NCBI GenBank assembly: GCA_903898715.1 | Contig: CAIUGL010000085.1 | Span: 1 to 59,081, forward strand | Reading direction: 5' to 3' | DNA from: an uncultured Cytophagaceae bacterium | GTDB lineage: Bacteria > Bacteroidota > Bacteroidia > Cytophagales > Spirosomataceae | DNA: 59,081 nucleotides | Made by a program: the position numbers and the translations under genes | In this document: positions 45,022 to 53,211 of the stretch, one piece after another | How positions within the stretch are numbered: position 1 is the stretch's first letter | Layout of the letters: every line of letters starts with the position of its first letter | The notes under the pieces: generated by a model | What the model was told of the DNA's origin: nothing | Seen by the model: only the letters and a program-made list of their open reading frames with translations | The model's database searches: none

Positions 45022-45029
45022 TATCTTTG
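45022..45029 (+). promoter_or_regulatory. -7 box of tmRNA
   Basis: TATCTTTG, an exact TAnnTTTG match ending 11 nt before the mature 5' end. Confidence 0.55.
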
Positions 45030-45039
45030 CAGTCTTATT

Positions 45040-45406
45040 GGGACTGACCGGTTTTGACAGCTTAAGCAGATCGGTTGTAAGCACGTCAGGAGTTGAAGGC
45101 ATTTCCTGTAAATAAAACCTTCGAATTATAGCTGGCAATACTTCGTATGCCATGGCTGCTTAGTCTGATAGACTAACCAATTGCCATCGTTCCACCCCGG
45201 CCAAACTCTGCCGCTAGGGATCCTGGAGCGTCGACCATGCAGAGTCGATGATTGCGATTTCACTAAGCGATCATTAGTATCCAGTGAATAAGTGGTCAAT
45301 AAGGTCTGATCTGAACCTGTTGGCCATCGAAAATCGATCAAATCTAAACGTGTAGAAAGCTTCCGGTTTCTAGGTTTGGACGAGGGTTCGAATCCCTCCA
45401 GTTCCA
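45040..45406 (+). ncRNA. ssrA: transfer-messenger RNA (tmRNA)
   Basis: Rescues stalled ribosomes. The 5' end GGGACTG pairs with CAGTTCC at the 3' end to form the acceptor stem; GACCGGTTTTGACAGC follows, and GAGGGTTCGAATCCCTC is the T-arm. The mRNA-like part reads GCT GGC AAT ... GCT GCT TAG (45131-45163), giving the tag AGNTSYAMAA. CCA is not encoded (CTA follows the discriminator A). The gene is in one piece, not the permuted two-piece form. A minus-strand ORF across it is a known kind of false gene. Confidence 0.96.
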
Positions 45407-45423
45407 CTAGTATGTATTTTTCT

Positions 45424-45450
45424 AAAGGCCCAGTGTTTCGCTGGGCCTTT
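45424..45450 (+). terminator. tmRNA terminator
   Basis: AAAGGCCCAG pairs with CTGGGCCTTT around TGTTTCG. Only three T follow, so it may depend on the strong stem. Confidence 0.7.
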
Positions 45451-45511
45451 GGTATATAGAATAGTCAACTGAAAATAGCAAGCCCTAAGAAAATAGTATA
45501 GGGTAACAGCA

Positions 45512-45519
45512 TAATTTTG
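45512..45519 (+). promoter_or_regulatory. -7 box of the DUF6268 gene
   Basis: TAATTTTG, an exact TAnnTTTG match, 47 nt before ATG 45567. Confidence 0.4.
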
Positions 45520-45566
45520 AGTGATTTACCAATATATTTACAGCCATAAAAAGCAACCCTATCGCT

Positions 45567-46592
45567 ATGAAGAAAATAATTACCTTATTATTACTCGCTG
45601 TTTCTACAGGAGTTTACGCACAGACTGACACCACTGAAGTTTTCGAAGATTACAGTCAATATGCTGACCCAGAGGGAGTTACTAGATTTTGTACGCAAAA
45701 AGTTTTAAATCAAACACCCCAGCGAATCATTAGCATTGGGTATGATTATAATGCCGGATTTCACATGCCAGGCATACGTTTCAGCGAATCAAATACGATC
45801 CCACAAGAGTTTCATGTAAACCGTGTCAATATGCTTCGCGCGCAGGTGAATGTTCCTATCATTGCCACAAACAAATTTATATGGCAGTTGGGCGCTAATT
45901 ATTGGTCCTCCCAATTTGAATTTGAGAACAACAAAACAAATAACCCATTTGTATCCAGCCTTCAATCTAATGCGTTAGTGAGCACAGGTATAAACACGAC
46001 TATTTTCAAACCACTTAATGAGCGGAATTTCCTAATTCTTCAAGCGAGTGCCGATATCAATGGTGTATTCCCAAAGCTTGGCGATATTGATTCAAAAGCC
46101 TTAACCTTAAGCGCAACCGGAATTTACGGTTGGAAAACCTCCGAATCAAACATGATTGGTACCGGTATCGCCCGTACTTACCGTGCCGGAAGATTGATTT
46201 ATGTTCCCGTAGTACTTTGGAATAAGACCTTCAATGATCGCTGGGGAATGGAGCTTTTGTTGCCTGCAAAAGGATTTTTACGCTATAATTTCTCTACTTC
46301 TAGTATGTTACAGCTTGGCTTTGAATTAGAAGGAAATCAATTTTACACCAAGTTACCTCAAAGTAAAAATGGTGAAGGATTCATTCAACGAGGAGAATTT
46401 AAACCACGCATTATGTGGGATAAAAAAATCACAGGCTTCCTTTGGTTTAATGTGCAAGCAGGATTACGCTATAACTATCGATTTGATGTCATGAATAAGT
46501 ATGATGGCAAAGAAGATGCTGATAGGTTTTTCACGAGCCCGATGGGCAACCCGATGTACATAAACTTTAGTTTAAACTTCGTTTCTCCCTAA
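45567..46592 (+). CDS. DUF6268-like outer-membrane beta-barrel protein
   Basis: 341 residues. Signal peptide MKKIITLLLLAVSTGVYA, then alternating beta strands ending in aromatic residues and a final strand (MYINFSLNFVSP), as expected for an outer-membrane barrel. The layout (QRIISIGYDYNAGF; FKPLNERNFLILQASADING) recalls DUF6268 proteins of Bacteroidota, whose function is unknown. It is a single gene with a strong terminator. No partner is adjacent. Confidence 0.72.
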   Translation: MKKIITLLLLAVSTGVYAQTDTTEVFEDYSQYADPEGVTRFCTQKVLNQTPQRIISIGYDYNAGFHMPGIRFSESNTIPQEFHVNRVNMLRAQVNVPIIATNKFIWQLGANYWSSQFEFENNKTNNPFVSSLQSNALVSTGINTTIFKPLNERNFLILQASADINGVFPKLGDIDSKALTLSATGIYGWKTSESNMIGTGIARTYRAGRLIYVPVVLWNKTFNDRWGMELLLPAKGFLRYNFSTSSMLQLGFELEGNQFYTKLPQSKNGEGFIQRGEFKPRIMWDKKITGFLWFNVQAGLRYNYRFDVMNKYDGKEDADRFFTSPMGNPMYINFSLNFVSP

Positions 46593-46595
46593 CAT

Positions 46596-46629
46596 AAAAA
46601 AAGGCTTCAAAAATTTGAAGCCTTTTTTT
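46596..46629. terminator. bidirectional terminator
   Basis: A 16-bp stem, AAAAAAAGGCTTCAAA with TTTGAAGCCTTTTTTT, between the barrel protein and convergent DUF2147. Confidence 0.93.
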
Positions 46630-46649
46630 ATGTCGTAAAGAAAATCAGT

Positions 46650-47129
46650 TTACTTAACTTGACGCGTCCAAGTATCTGTTCTACCAATTAACGAAACGCC
46701 AATATATCCACGAACCTCTAACGTATTTGCGTTAATCAGTTTCATTGTAGATGAATAGGTATTCCCGTTCTTGGGATCATAAATATTTCCCTCATCCCAC
46801 ACATTATTTTCTTTGGGCACAAATCCCCAAATATTAATCAAGCCTAAAACAGGTCTTTTTTTGGCGGTTTCATCCGACTGATTTTTGTCTAATTTGGGTT
46901 TTCCTGTTTCAGGATCTATCGGCTCCTTCAACCAAACTACCTTTCCTTGGTACTTCTCACCATTCTTGTAAATACGAACCATCGCATTACCCTCACCTGT
47001 TTTCCATACCCCTACAATGGCATCTGGATTATCTGGCAACGTGATAAATGACGAAGTAGTCGTCAAAACAATTAAACTAAACAATCCAAACATCATAGCT
47101 CGGAAATTAATCGATAATTTATTTTTCAT
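46650..47129 (-). CDS. exported DUF2147 protein
   Basis: 159 residues. A signal segment (MKNKLSINFRAMMFGLFSLIVL) precedes a lipocalin-like beta domain with the typical DUF2147 features: VGVWKTGEGNAMVRIYKNG, GKVVWLKEP, NIYDPKNGNTYSSTMKL and VRGYIGVSLIGRTDTWTR. Members are periplasmic or surface proteins without a known biochemical role. A single-gene unit. Confidence 0.88.
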   Translation of the reverse strand: MKNKLSINFRAMMFGLFSLIVLTTTSSFITLPDNPDAIVGVWKTGEGNAMVRIYKNGEKYQGKVVWLKEPIDPETGKPKLDKNQSDETAKKRPVLGLINIWGFVPKENNVWDEGNIYDPKNGNTYSSTMKLINANTLEVRGYIGVSLIGRTDTWTRQVK

Positions 47130-47201
47130 TTGTCAATTTTTTATGATGAAATAAAATTAAGAAACTAAACTAATAACACAAATACATAAAAATATTTAAT
47201 A

Positions 47202-48596
47202 CTACTCAAAGCGACTCCGCTCCTTGATTAATTTTTCGATTTCGGCCGTTGACCGCGGTGAACCCGCCGACAAATTCTCATTCCCGGTTGCTGTAATCAA
47301 AATATCATCCTCAATTCGCACACCAATATTCCACCATTTTTTATCACAATTACTTCCAGCAGGAATGTAAATCCCTGGTTCAACCGTGACAATAACTCCA
47401 GGGGCTAAGGTCCGCGGCCCCAAATCATGCACGTCCAACCCCACATGGTGTGAAGTGCCGTGCGGAAAGTATTGTCGGGCCTCTTGTTTTGATGAGACAA
47501 TACCTAGGCCAACTAAACCCGAATAGATCACCTCGCGTGCTGCAGCATCTACTCGGTCATGCGGAATGCCTGTTTTACACATGGCTATCCCTGCATCTTG
47601 TGCTTTCAAGACTAAATCATAAAGAAGCTTTTGTTCAGGACTAAATCGTCCATTGGCAGGAATGGTTCGGGTCACATCAGCCGTATAGCCATGATATTCA
47701 GCCGCACAATCACTCAACAAAAGATCACCCGCATTCACCTGTTTCAAATTAGTCGTATAATGTAAAACACAGGCATTTTCAGATGCACCCACAATACTTG
47801 GATAACCAGGATATTCAGAGCCACTCGCCTTAAAATGATACTCCATAATGGCTTGGGCTTGATATTCCTTCATACCAGGATGTATTGCCTTCATGACTTC
47901 ACGATGGCCCAACGAGCTTATTTGGCTTGCCTTACGCATCAAGACAATCTCCTCAGGCTGCTTAATTCCACGCAAGGAGCTTAAGATTTGAATCGTAGAT
48001 CGCGATGCCAACGGCTTTTTCAAGGAAACTACACTACTATCCACCACATTCGCCATGCGAGCTAAGGGATCTAATCTTCGCTTATACTTCGTAAAAATAG
48101 CCTCATCCCGGTATAGGGAATAAACGGAATCAACCGTGGACAAATCAAGTGTATTGGGTGTAAACTCATCATTCGCAAAAACATGTTGAATCTGATATTT
48201 AAGCTTCACACCAGCCTCACCTAAAATTTTACCCGTCCATAATTCTTTATATGGATCACGCTTTTGAACAAAAATAAACTCAGTACCCGTTTGATTTAAG
48301 AGGGTAACCGGACGCTTAAACATCACTAAAACGGCATTTGGCTCGTGTAATCCAGTAAAATAATAGAAATTCTTATTCTGGGCATATTGATAATCCACAT
48401 CATCATTACGAACACGCACCTGAGAAGCGAAAAATATAGCCACACCCTTATCTGACATAGCCGCCTTAAAGGCATCCCTCCTTCCCGCATGAAATGCAGG
48501 ACTCAAATAATCTTGCGGATAATCAGCCGAATTTTGCGCTGAGATCAAGAAAGGACTTAAACAGAGTGCTAAAAATAGCACGAATTTATGCGACAT
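47202..48596 (-). CDS. exported Xaa-Pro aminopeptidase (M24 family)
   Basis: 464 residues. Signal peptide MSHKFVLFLALCLSPFLISA. The N-terminal creatinase-like domain (about 30-200) is followed by the pita-bread domain with the five metal ligands: Asp in LLLSDCAAEY and YTADVTRT, His in HGTSHHVGLDVHD, Glu in TVEPGIYIP and GVRIEDDILI. It removes an N-terminal residue before proline from peptides, here outside the cytoplasm, consistent with peptide scavenging. Confidence 0.93.
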   Translation of the reverse strand: MSHKFVLFLALCLSPFLISAQNSADYPQDYLSPAFHAGRRDAFKAAMSDKGVAIFFASQVRVRNDDVDYQYAQNKNFYYFTGLHEPNAVLVMFKRPVTLLNQTGTEFIFVQKRDPYKELWTGKILGEAGVKLKYQIQHVFANDEFTPNTLDLSTVDSVYSLYRDEAIFTKYKRRLDPLARMANVVDSSVVSLKKPLASRSTIQILSSLRGIKQPEEIVLMRKASQISSLGHREVMKAIHPGMKEYQAQAIMEYHFKASGSEYPGYPSIVGASENACVLHYTTNLKQVNAGDLLLSDCAAEYHGYTADVTRTIPANGRFSPEQKLLYDLVLKAQDAGIAMCKTGIPHDRVDAAAREVIYSGLVGLGIVSSKQEARQYFPHGTSHHVGLDVHDLGPRTLAPGVIVTVEPGIYIPAGSNCDKKWWNIGVRIEDDILITATGNENLSAGSPRSTAEIEKLIKERSRFE

Positions 48597-48604
48597 AGGA
48601 ATAG

Positions 48605-50095
48605 CTATTTAATACGAAAAGAAATGATTGGATTAGATGGAAAGGTACGGTCAACAGTAACCGAATCTACGCTGTGTTGAATTAATGACCAATTCTGCTT
48701 CCATACCGTCGCGGAACCAGAAACATTGATAATAGGCAAATTTAACCGTTTAGATAACGCAAATAAACGATTTGTTTGAACCGAATCTTGCAAATCGACC
48801 CAAGTAACAAGCGAATGATCCGCATCTAAGTTGCGTAGGTAGTAGTAATTCCAACTGTCAAAATTGACAATCGCCGGTTTATCTACCTTCGTCTTTTTAA
48901 CTAATTCACGGTAATCAGTTCGAAGCGATTCATGTGCTTGCGAATGAACCAGATTAATTCCAAAAACAAGCATATTCAATGATAGCCATACCATCAAACT
49001 TTTCAGGTAAACCGGACGCCTACCATCAAACCAAAAGCCCAATAAAGGAATGAATAAAAATACCGTATGATGTCCAAATCGAATTTTACCCAATACTAAA
49101 AACGTCAAAGCCATGACAACAAATGCAGCCAGATACCACCTTGCTTTTGCATCTGCATGTTTGAATTCCATTACAATTAAGCCAACAAATACAATTCCAA
49201 ACCAACTCAAACCATTCCATATGTTGGCCTGAATGAAATCATAATAATTCAAATGGCGCAACACATAAAAGCTAAAGTCAAATTGATTTACAATCGTATT
49301 TAATACAATTCTCCGCTCCTCCCAAAAAGTATAATCACCTGACGATGCTAACACCTTAATAAATGGGAGTTGGAAATTCTCCAATTCCACTGAATGAAAT
49401 TGGCGAACACGAATGTCGGCCAACAAATAAACCAAAACGAACATACTAAACCCAGCTAATGCAAGGCCCATTTTAATCAGAAAGTCGCGTTTCAATATTG
49501 CCTCAAACGACAGACGATTCAATGAGAAAACCAATACACTTGGCATTAAATAGACAAAAAACAATTTGTCATAAAAAGCTAAGGACCACAAGAAGGAAAG
49601 ACAAAAGGCTGCGATCCAACCGAACTTTGGGTGCGCTAGTTTGTGAGTCAAATGATAACTAAGTACAAAAACCACTAATGCTACATTGACAGGACCAGCA
49701 TCCCGCAATACAGCGAGGTAAATTGGCAACAACAAAAACAAAAACCATTTTCCAGCGCTTGAAAGCGAAAATGTCCGTAGGATCAAGACATACAATAAGG
49801 CTAAGGAAAGCAAGGAATAAGCCATTTTAGCTTCAATGATAGGCAATGAAACATAAAAGGGCCAAAGTAGAATCCCTTGCAAATTACCCGTATATAAAAA
49901 CGGAAAATAGACCGAAAGGCCTAAAGGAAAGAACTTTTCGTAGGCACCGAATCCCTCCTTAAACGCATTAAGTTGGAAATTTGGTAATTGATACGCTAAT
50001 GAATGGAAATGTAAAAACTCATCTTGGTGGAATGGTAAATAAGCATATAGAATTGCTGAAACAATACCAAAAACCAACCAATAGCTATACTTCAT
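48605..50095 (-). CDS. multi-pass membrane protein, GT-C glycosyltransferase-like
   Basis: 496 residues from ATG 50095; a longer form would overlap the upstream gene. About ten membrane helices in the first 400 residues, then a soluble alpha/beta domain near the end. The first periplasmic loop has an acidic pair in PFHQDEFLHFH (D25, E26), the pattern of GT-C transferases that use polyprenyl-linked sugars (ArnT/PMT type). No closer family is recognised, so the activity is inferred. It pairs with a small membrane protein 5 bases upstream. Confidence 0.55.
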   Translation of the reverse strand: MKYSYWLVFGIVSAILYAYLPFHQDEFLHFHSLAYQLPNFQLNAFKEGFGAYEKFFPLGLSVYFPFLYTGNLQGILLWPFYVSLPIIEAKMAYSLLSLALLYVLILRTFSLSSAGKWFLFLLLPIYLAVLRDAGPVNVALVVFVLSYHLTHKLAHPKFGWIAAFCLSFLWSLAFYDKLFFVYLMPSVLVFSLNRLSFEAILKRDFLIKMGLALAGFSMFVLVYLLADIRVRQFHSVELENFQLPFIKVLASSGDYTFWEERRIVLNTIVNQFDFSFYVLRHLNYYDFIQANIWNGLSWFGIVFVGLIVMEFKHADAKARWYLAAFVVMALTFLVLGKIRFGHHTVFLFIPLLGFWFDGRRPVYLKSLMVWLSLNMLVFGINLVHSQAHESLRTDYRELVKKTKVDKPAIVNFDSWNYYYLRNLDADHSLVTWVDLQDSVQTNRLFALSKRLNLPIINVSGSATVWKQNWSLIQHSVDSVTVDRTFPSNPIISFRIK

Positions 50096-50100
50096 ATGAA

Positions 50101-50655
50101 TTAAATTCGGCGTTTTAGCCAATACCCCAACCAAACACCACAAAGACTCCAGGAAACTAAGGCATCCAATAAGCGAATTCGAATATCAAACATTGGATAC
50201 CAAACGTGTTCCAAATATACCTCATTTGAGAATCCTATCAATCCCACTAGTATAGAAACAACGAAAATTGTTCTAGCTGTGGGCAATCTGAGTTGATTAA
50301 TAATCCAACAAAGCAGGAAAACGATTAATATATCCACCGTTAAACTACGGGCCAGACTCATCCCCCAGGTCATATCATACGCACCATAATAGCGAATTTG
50401 TGCCCACGGCTTCCCTGTGGCACTTTTTGTAAACGATTCCATCGCTTCCATGGGTTGGCCTGGCGCCATGCGCGGCAACATATACCCACCTGGTTTTTCC
50501 AAATGTTTGGCTAATTCGCTTAAAACTGAATCTTGAGCCGCTGTGTATTGTTGGTCTGACTCATGTAAATTAAACGCCACCTGTGACAATGATTGCCAAA
50601 TAAATAATATAAGACCACCAACAAGCGCTCCGATAATTGACCGATTTATCTTCAT
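50101..50655 (-). CDS. 184-residue membrane protein of unknown function
   Basis: Starts at ATG 50655 (MKINRSIIGALVGGLILF). One helix at the N-terminus, a periplasmic segment of about 80 residues (AHLEK-type, with MLPRMAPGQPME), then three further helices. No catalytic motif is seen. It is likely translated with the following GT-C-like gene, 5 bases downstream. Function unknown; similar short proteins occur in other Bacteroidota to my recollection. Confidence 0.6.
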   Translation of the reverse strand: MKINRSIIGALVGGLILFIWQSLSQVAFNLHESDQQYTAAQDSVLSELAKHLEKPGGYMLPRMAPGQPMEAMESFTKSATGKPWAQIRYYGAYDMTWGMSLARSLTVDILIVFLLCWIINQLRLPTARTIFVVSILVGLIGFSNEVYLEHVWYPMFDIRIRLLDALVSWSLCGVWLGYWLKRRI

Positions 50656-50729
50656 CTGAAATAGGTTAGAGACGACAAAGATATAAAAAATCAAAAAGAC
50701 TGAAAACCAATGGATTAAACTTCAAAAAA

Positions 50730-51839
50730 TCACTTTGCTTTTAACAATTCAGAACCGGCTAGCAAGAAACAACCAAGACCAAAATCTTCGAAGTTAGGCA
50801 CATGATCAAATGTCACTGGCTGCGAATCTTTAGGCTCTTTCCCAGTACCTTGGACAAAACCCAAAAATCCATTTGGATGTACACATGATGACATGCCTTT
50901 CCAAGCTTGATCAATGATTGGTCTATATTTTTTGGCAGGCAATACACCTTTCCGAACGCCCCAGGACATCCCATAGACAAACAAAGACGTACCTGTCAAT
51001 TCCGGCCCTCCATAATTAGTTGGATCCATTAAAGAAACATTCCAAAACCCATCCGCCCGCTGCAACGGGGGCAAGGTCTCAGAAAGTGCTATAAAATCGG
51101 CAAGATACTCCGCACGATGTGGATCATTTTCCGGTAATAAATCGAGCGTTCGCACTAAAGCGGCATACACCCAAGCACTTCCACGTGACCAATAGCAGTT
51201 AGCACCATTCGGCTCCTTGTAGGGAGGAACAAAATCTTTATCCCGCCACCACAGTCTATCTACCGGATTATAAAGACCCTTTCCGCCATGTTTGTATTTG
51301 GTAAACGCATACAAATCATACATCTTCTGAAAATAACGCGGATCATTATAAATCACGCCTAAACGTGTATAAACAGGCATACTCATTTGCAAACAATCAA
51401 TCCAGGACCAATCATCCGCTTTTTCCGTCATGACCATATTGTCGATATTGGCTTTAATGGGCTTTATTCGAGCAGAATCGCCTGACATGAGGAACAAATC
51501 CATATACACCTGCCCACATGCTTGATCATCAGCATTGCGCGTTTTTACCCCATTTCGTAATCCCCACTGATGAAATTCTCCCCAATCAATCATGTATTTT
51601 AAATCAGACGCTTTCGGGTCTAGTTTGTACAATTCAATCAAACCTTCATAATAGACCGATCGAGTCCAAATGTTAGATGGTCTTGTCCGATCAGGGCTAA
51701 CAATTACTTGACCCACATCCGGCCATTTTTGTTGGAAATAACGATTAGCCAAATGCATTTTCGCCAATACTTGCTTTTTATTTGGCGCAGCTACAAGTGA
51801 AAAAGTAGCTAATAAACTTAGGAGAATAATCTTTTTCAT
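50730..51839 (-). CDS. GH105 unsaturated rhamnogalacturonyl hydrolase
   Basis: 369 residues. Signal peptide MKKIILLSLLATFSLVAA, then an (alpha/alpha)6-barrel with SVYYEGLIELYKL, the active-site Asp region NADDQACGQVYMDL, DDWSWIDCLQMSMP, and YWSRGSAWVYAALVRTL. It removes the unsaturated galacturonate from rhamnogalacturonan fragments produced by lyases. Its neighbour is rhaM, 3 bases upstream, which handles the other sugar of this polymer, so the specificity call is supported by context. Confidence 0.88.
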   Translation of the reverse strand: MKKIILLSLLATFSLVAAPNKKQVLAKMHLANRYFQQKWPDVGQVIVSPDRTRPSNIWTRSVYYEGLIELYKLDPKASDLKYMIDWGEFHQWGLRNGVKTRNADDQACGQVYMDLFLMSGDSARIKPIKANIDNMVMTEKADDWSWIDCLQMSMPVYTRLGVIYNDPRYFQKMYDLYAFTKYKHGGKGLYNPVDRLWWRDKDFVPPYKEPNGANCYWSRGSAWVYAALVRTLDLLPENDPHRAEYLADFIALSETLPPLQRADGFWNVSLMDPTNYGGPELTGTSLFVYGMSWGVRKGVLPAKKYRPIIDQAWKGMSSCVHPNGFLGFVQGTGKEPKDSQPVTFDHVPNFEDFGLGCFLLAGSELLKAK

Positions 51840-51842
51840 CGG

Positions 51843-52157
51843 TTAAGGAAGGTAAAATACAGAAGGAATATCGATGGCAACAGGTGAATTATCCGGATTA
51901 GCTTGCATAATATCACCCATAAACTTCCACCAGCGCTGCATAACTTCCTGTGCAGGAAGCTGCTCAAGTGCACCTAAATCTGGTGCTTCCAAATAGGCAA
52001 ATAAAGTAAGGGTTTCCAAATCCAAGAAAATGGAATAATTCTGAATACCTACTGCATGCAATAGGTCTACGAGTTCAGGCCAAATCAAGTCATGCCTACG
52101 GGCATATTCAGCCTCAAAACCGGGCAAAAGAAACATTTTGAACGCTTTTCGTTGCAT
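51843..52157 (-). CDS. rhaM: L-rhamnose mutarotase
   Basis: Interconverts the anomers of L-rhamnose. 104 residues from ATG 52157, the same length as E. coli RhaM; an upstream in-frame ATG adds 12 residues and is rejected. YARRHDLIWPELVDLL, NYSIFLDLETLTLFAY, QRWWKFMGDIM and the end NPDNSP...VFYLP match the family closely. It lies between threonine aldolase and GH105. No rhaA, rhaB or rhaD is in the window. Confidence 0.94.
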   Translation of the reverse strand: MQRKAFKMFLLPGFEAEYARRHDLIWPELVDLLHAVGIQNYSIFLDLETLTLFAYLEAPDLGALEQLPAQEVMQRWWKFMGDIMQANPDNSPVAIDIPSVFYLP

Positions 52158-52196
52158 CACATTAGGTTTCTTTTGAAAGCAAGAAATAGTCAAAAA

Positions 52197-53210
52197 CTAC
52201 TGAATAATTTGAGCCTTAAATGCAGATAAAGCTGCATCATCGAAATTCAAATGTGTGACAAAGCGAATGTACTGCGGCCCAAAAGGCGCACAAAAAATAC
52301 CCTTAGATTTTAATTCAGCCACTTGATCTACCGAGCGAATACCCTCCTTCAATTGAACAATGACGATATTCGTTGTGACGGGAAGAATGGAGTCTACCCA
52401 AGGTAGTCCGGCACAAATAAGGGCTATTTCCTTCGCTCGGGCATGATCTTCTTTCAAACGCGTCACGTGATGATCCAGCGCATAAATTCCGGCCGCAGCT
52501 AAAAATCCCGCTTGGCGCCATCCCCCACCTAAACGTTTACGAACTCGCCTCGCTTGTTTGATAAATGCATGCGAACCCAACAAAATGGAACCTACCGGAG
52601 CGCCTAAGCCTTTCGATAAACAAAGAGAAATCGAATCAAACCAGGCACCAAATTGCTTGGGCGTTTGACCTGTTACAGCCATCGCATTGAAAATACGCGC
52701 TCCATCGAGATGCAGAGGAATTTGCACTTGCCGACAAAAATCTGAAATCTCCTGTAAGCTTTCTGAGCTATACACACTCCCACCACCTTTATTGACCGTA
52801 TTTTCAAGACTTACTAATTTACTTTCACACGCATGAATATCATCTGGAGAGATTGCTGCTTCGATTTGAGCACGTGTTAAGCGACCTAAATCACCTTTCA
52901 ACAACTTAACGGAAGCGCCTGCATTCGCCATAATGCCCCCACCCTCGTATAAATAAATGTGTGACAACTCATCACAAATCACCTCTTGTCCCCTACTTAA
53001 ATGAACTGACATGGCGATTTGATTGGTCTGCGTACCAGAAACACAAAAAAGTGCGGCCTCCATACCAAACATATTGGCCACCTTTTGCTCCAAAGCATTA
53101 ACGGAAGGATCCTCACCAAAAACATCATCCCCCAGCGGCGCGGCAAACATAGCCTCGCGCATAGCTTGAGTTGGCAAAGTAAACGTATCACTTCTTAATT
53201 CCACATGCAT
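52197..53210 (-). CDS. ltaE: low-specificity threonine aldolase
   Basis: PLP enzyme splitting threonine to glycine and acetaldehyde. 337 residues: LRSDTFTLPTQAMREAM, GDDVFGEDPSVNALE, CVSGTQTNQIAM, the PLP-binding HLDGARIFNA and the PLP lysine in SLCLSKGLGAPVGS. It starts one base after the DUF5916 gene ends and precedes rhaM, so it is part of the same leftward run, although there is no pathway link to the neighbours. Confidence 0.93.
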   Translation of the reverse strand: MHVELRSDTFTLPTQAMREAMFAAPLGDDVFGEDPSVNALEQKVANMFGMEAALFCVSGTQTNQIAMSVHLSRGQEVICDELSHIYLYEGGGIMANAGASVKLLKGDLGRLTRAQIEAAISPDDIHACESKLVSLENTVNKGGGSVYSSESLQEISDFCRQVQIPLHLDGARIFNAMAVTGQTPKQFGAWFDSISLCLSKGLGAPVGSILLGSHAFIKQARRVRKRLGGGWRQAGFLAAAGIYALDHHVTRLKEDHARAKEIALICAGLPWVDSILPVTTNIVIVQLKEGIRSVDQVAELKSKGIFCAPFGPQYIRFVTHLNFDDAALSAFKAQIIQ

Positions 53211-53211
53211 A

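Noticed and set aside
45126-45407. 93-codon minus-strand ORF (MELEGFEPSS...)
   Set aside because: It is the complement of tmRNA, including the T-arm. This is a well-known false protein.
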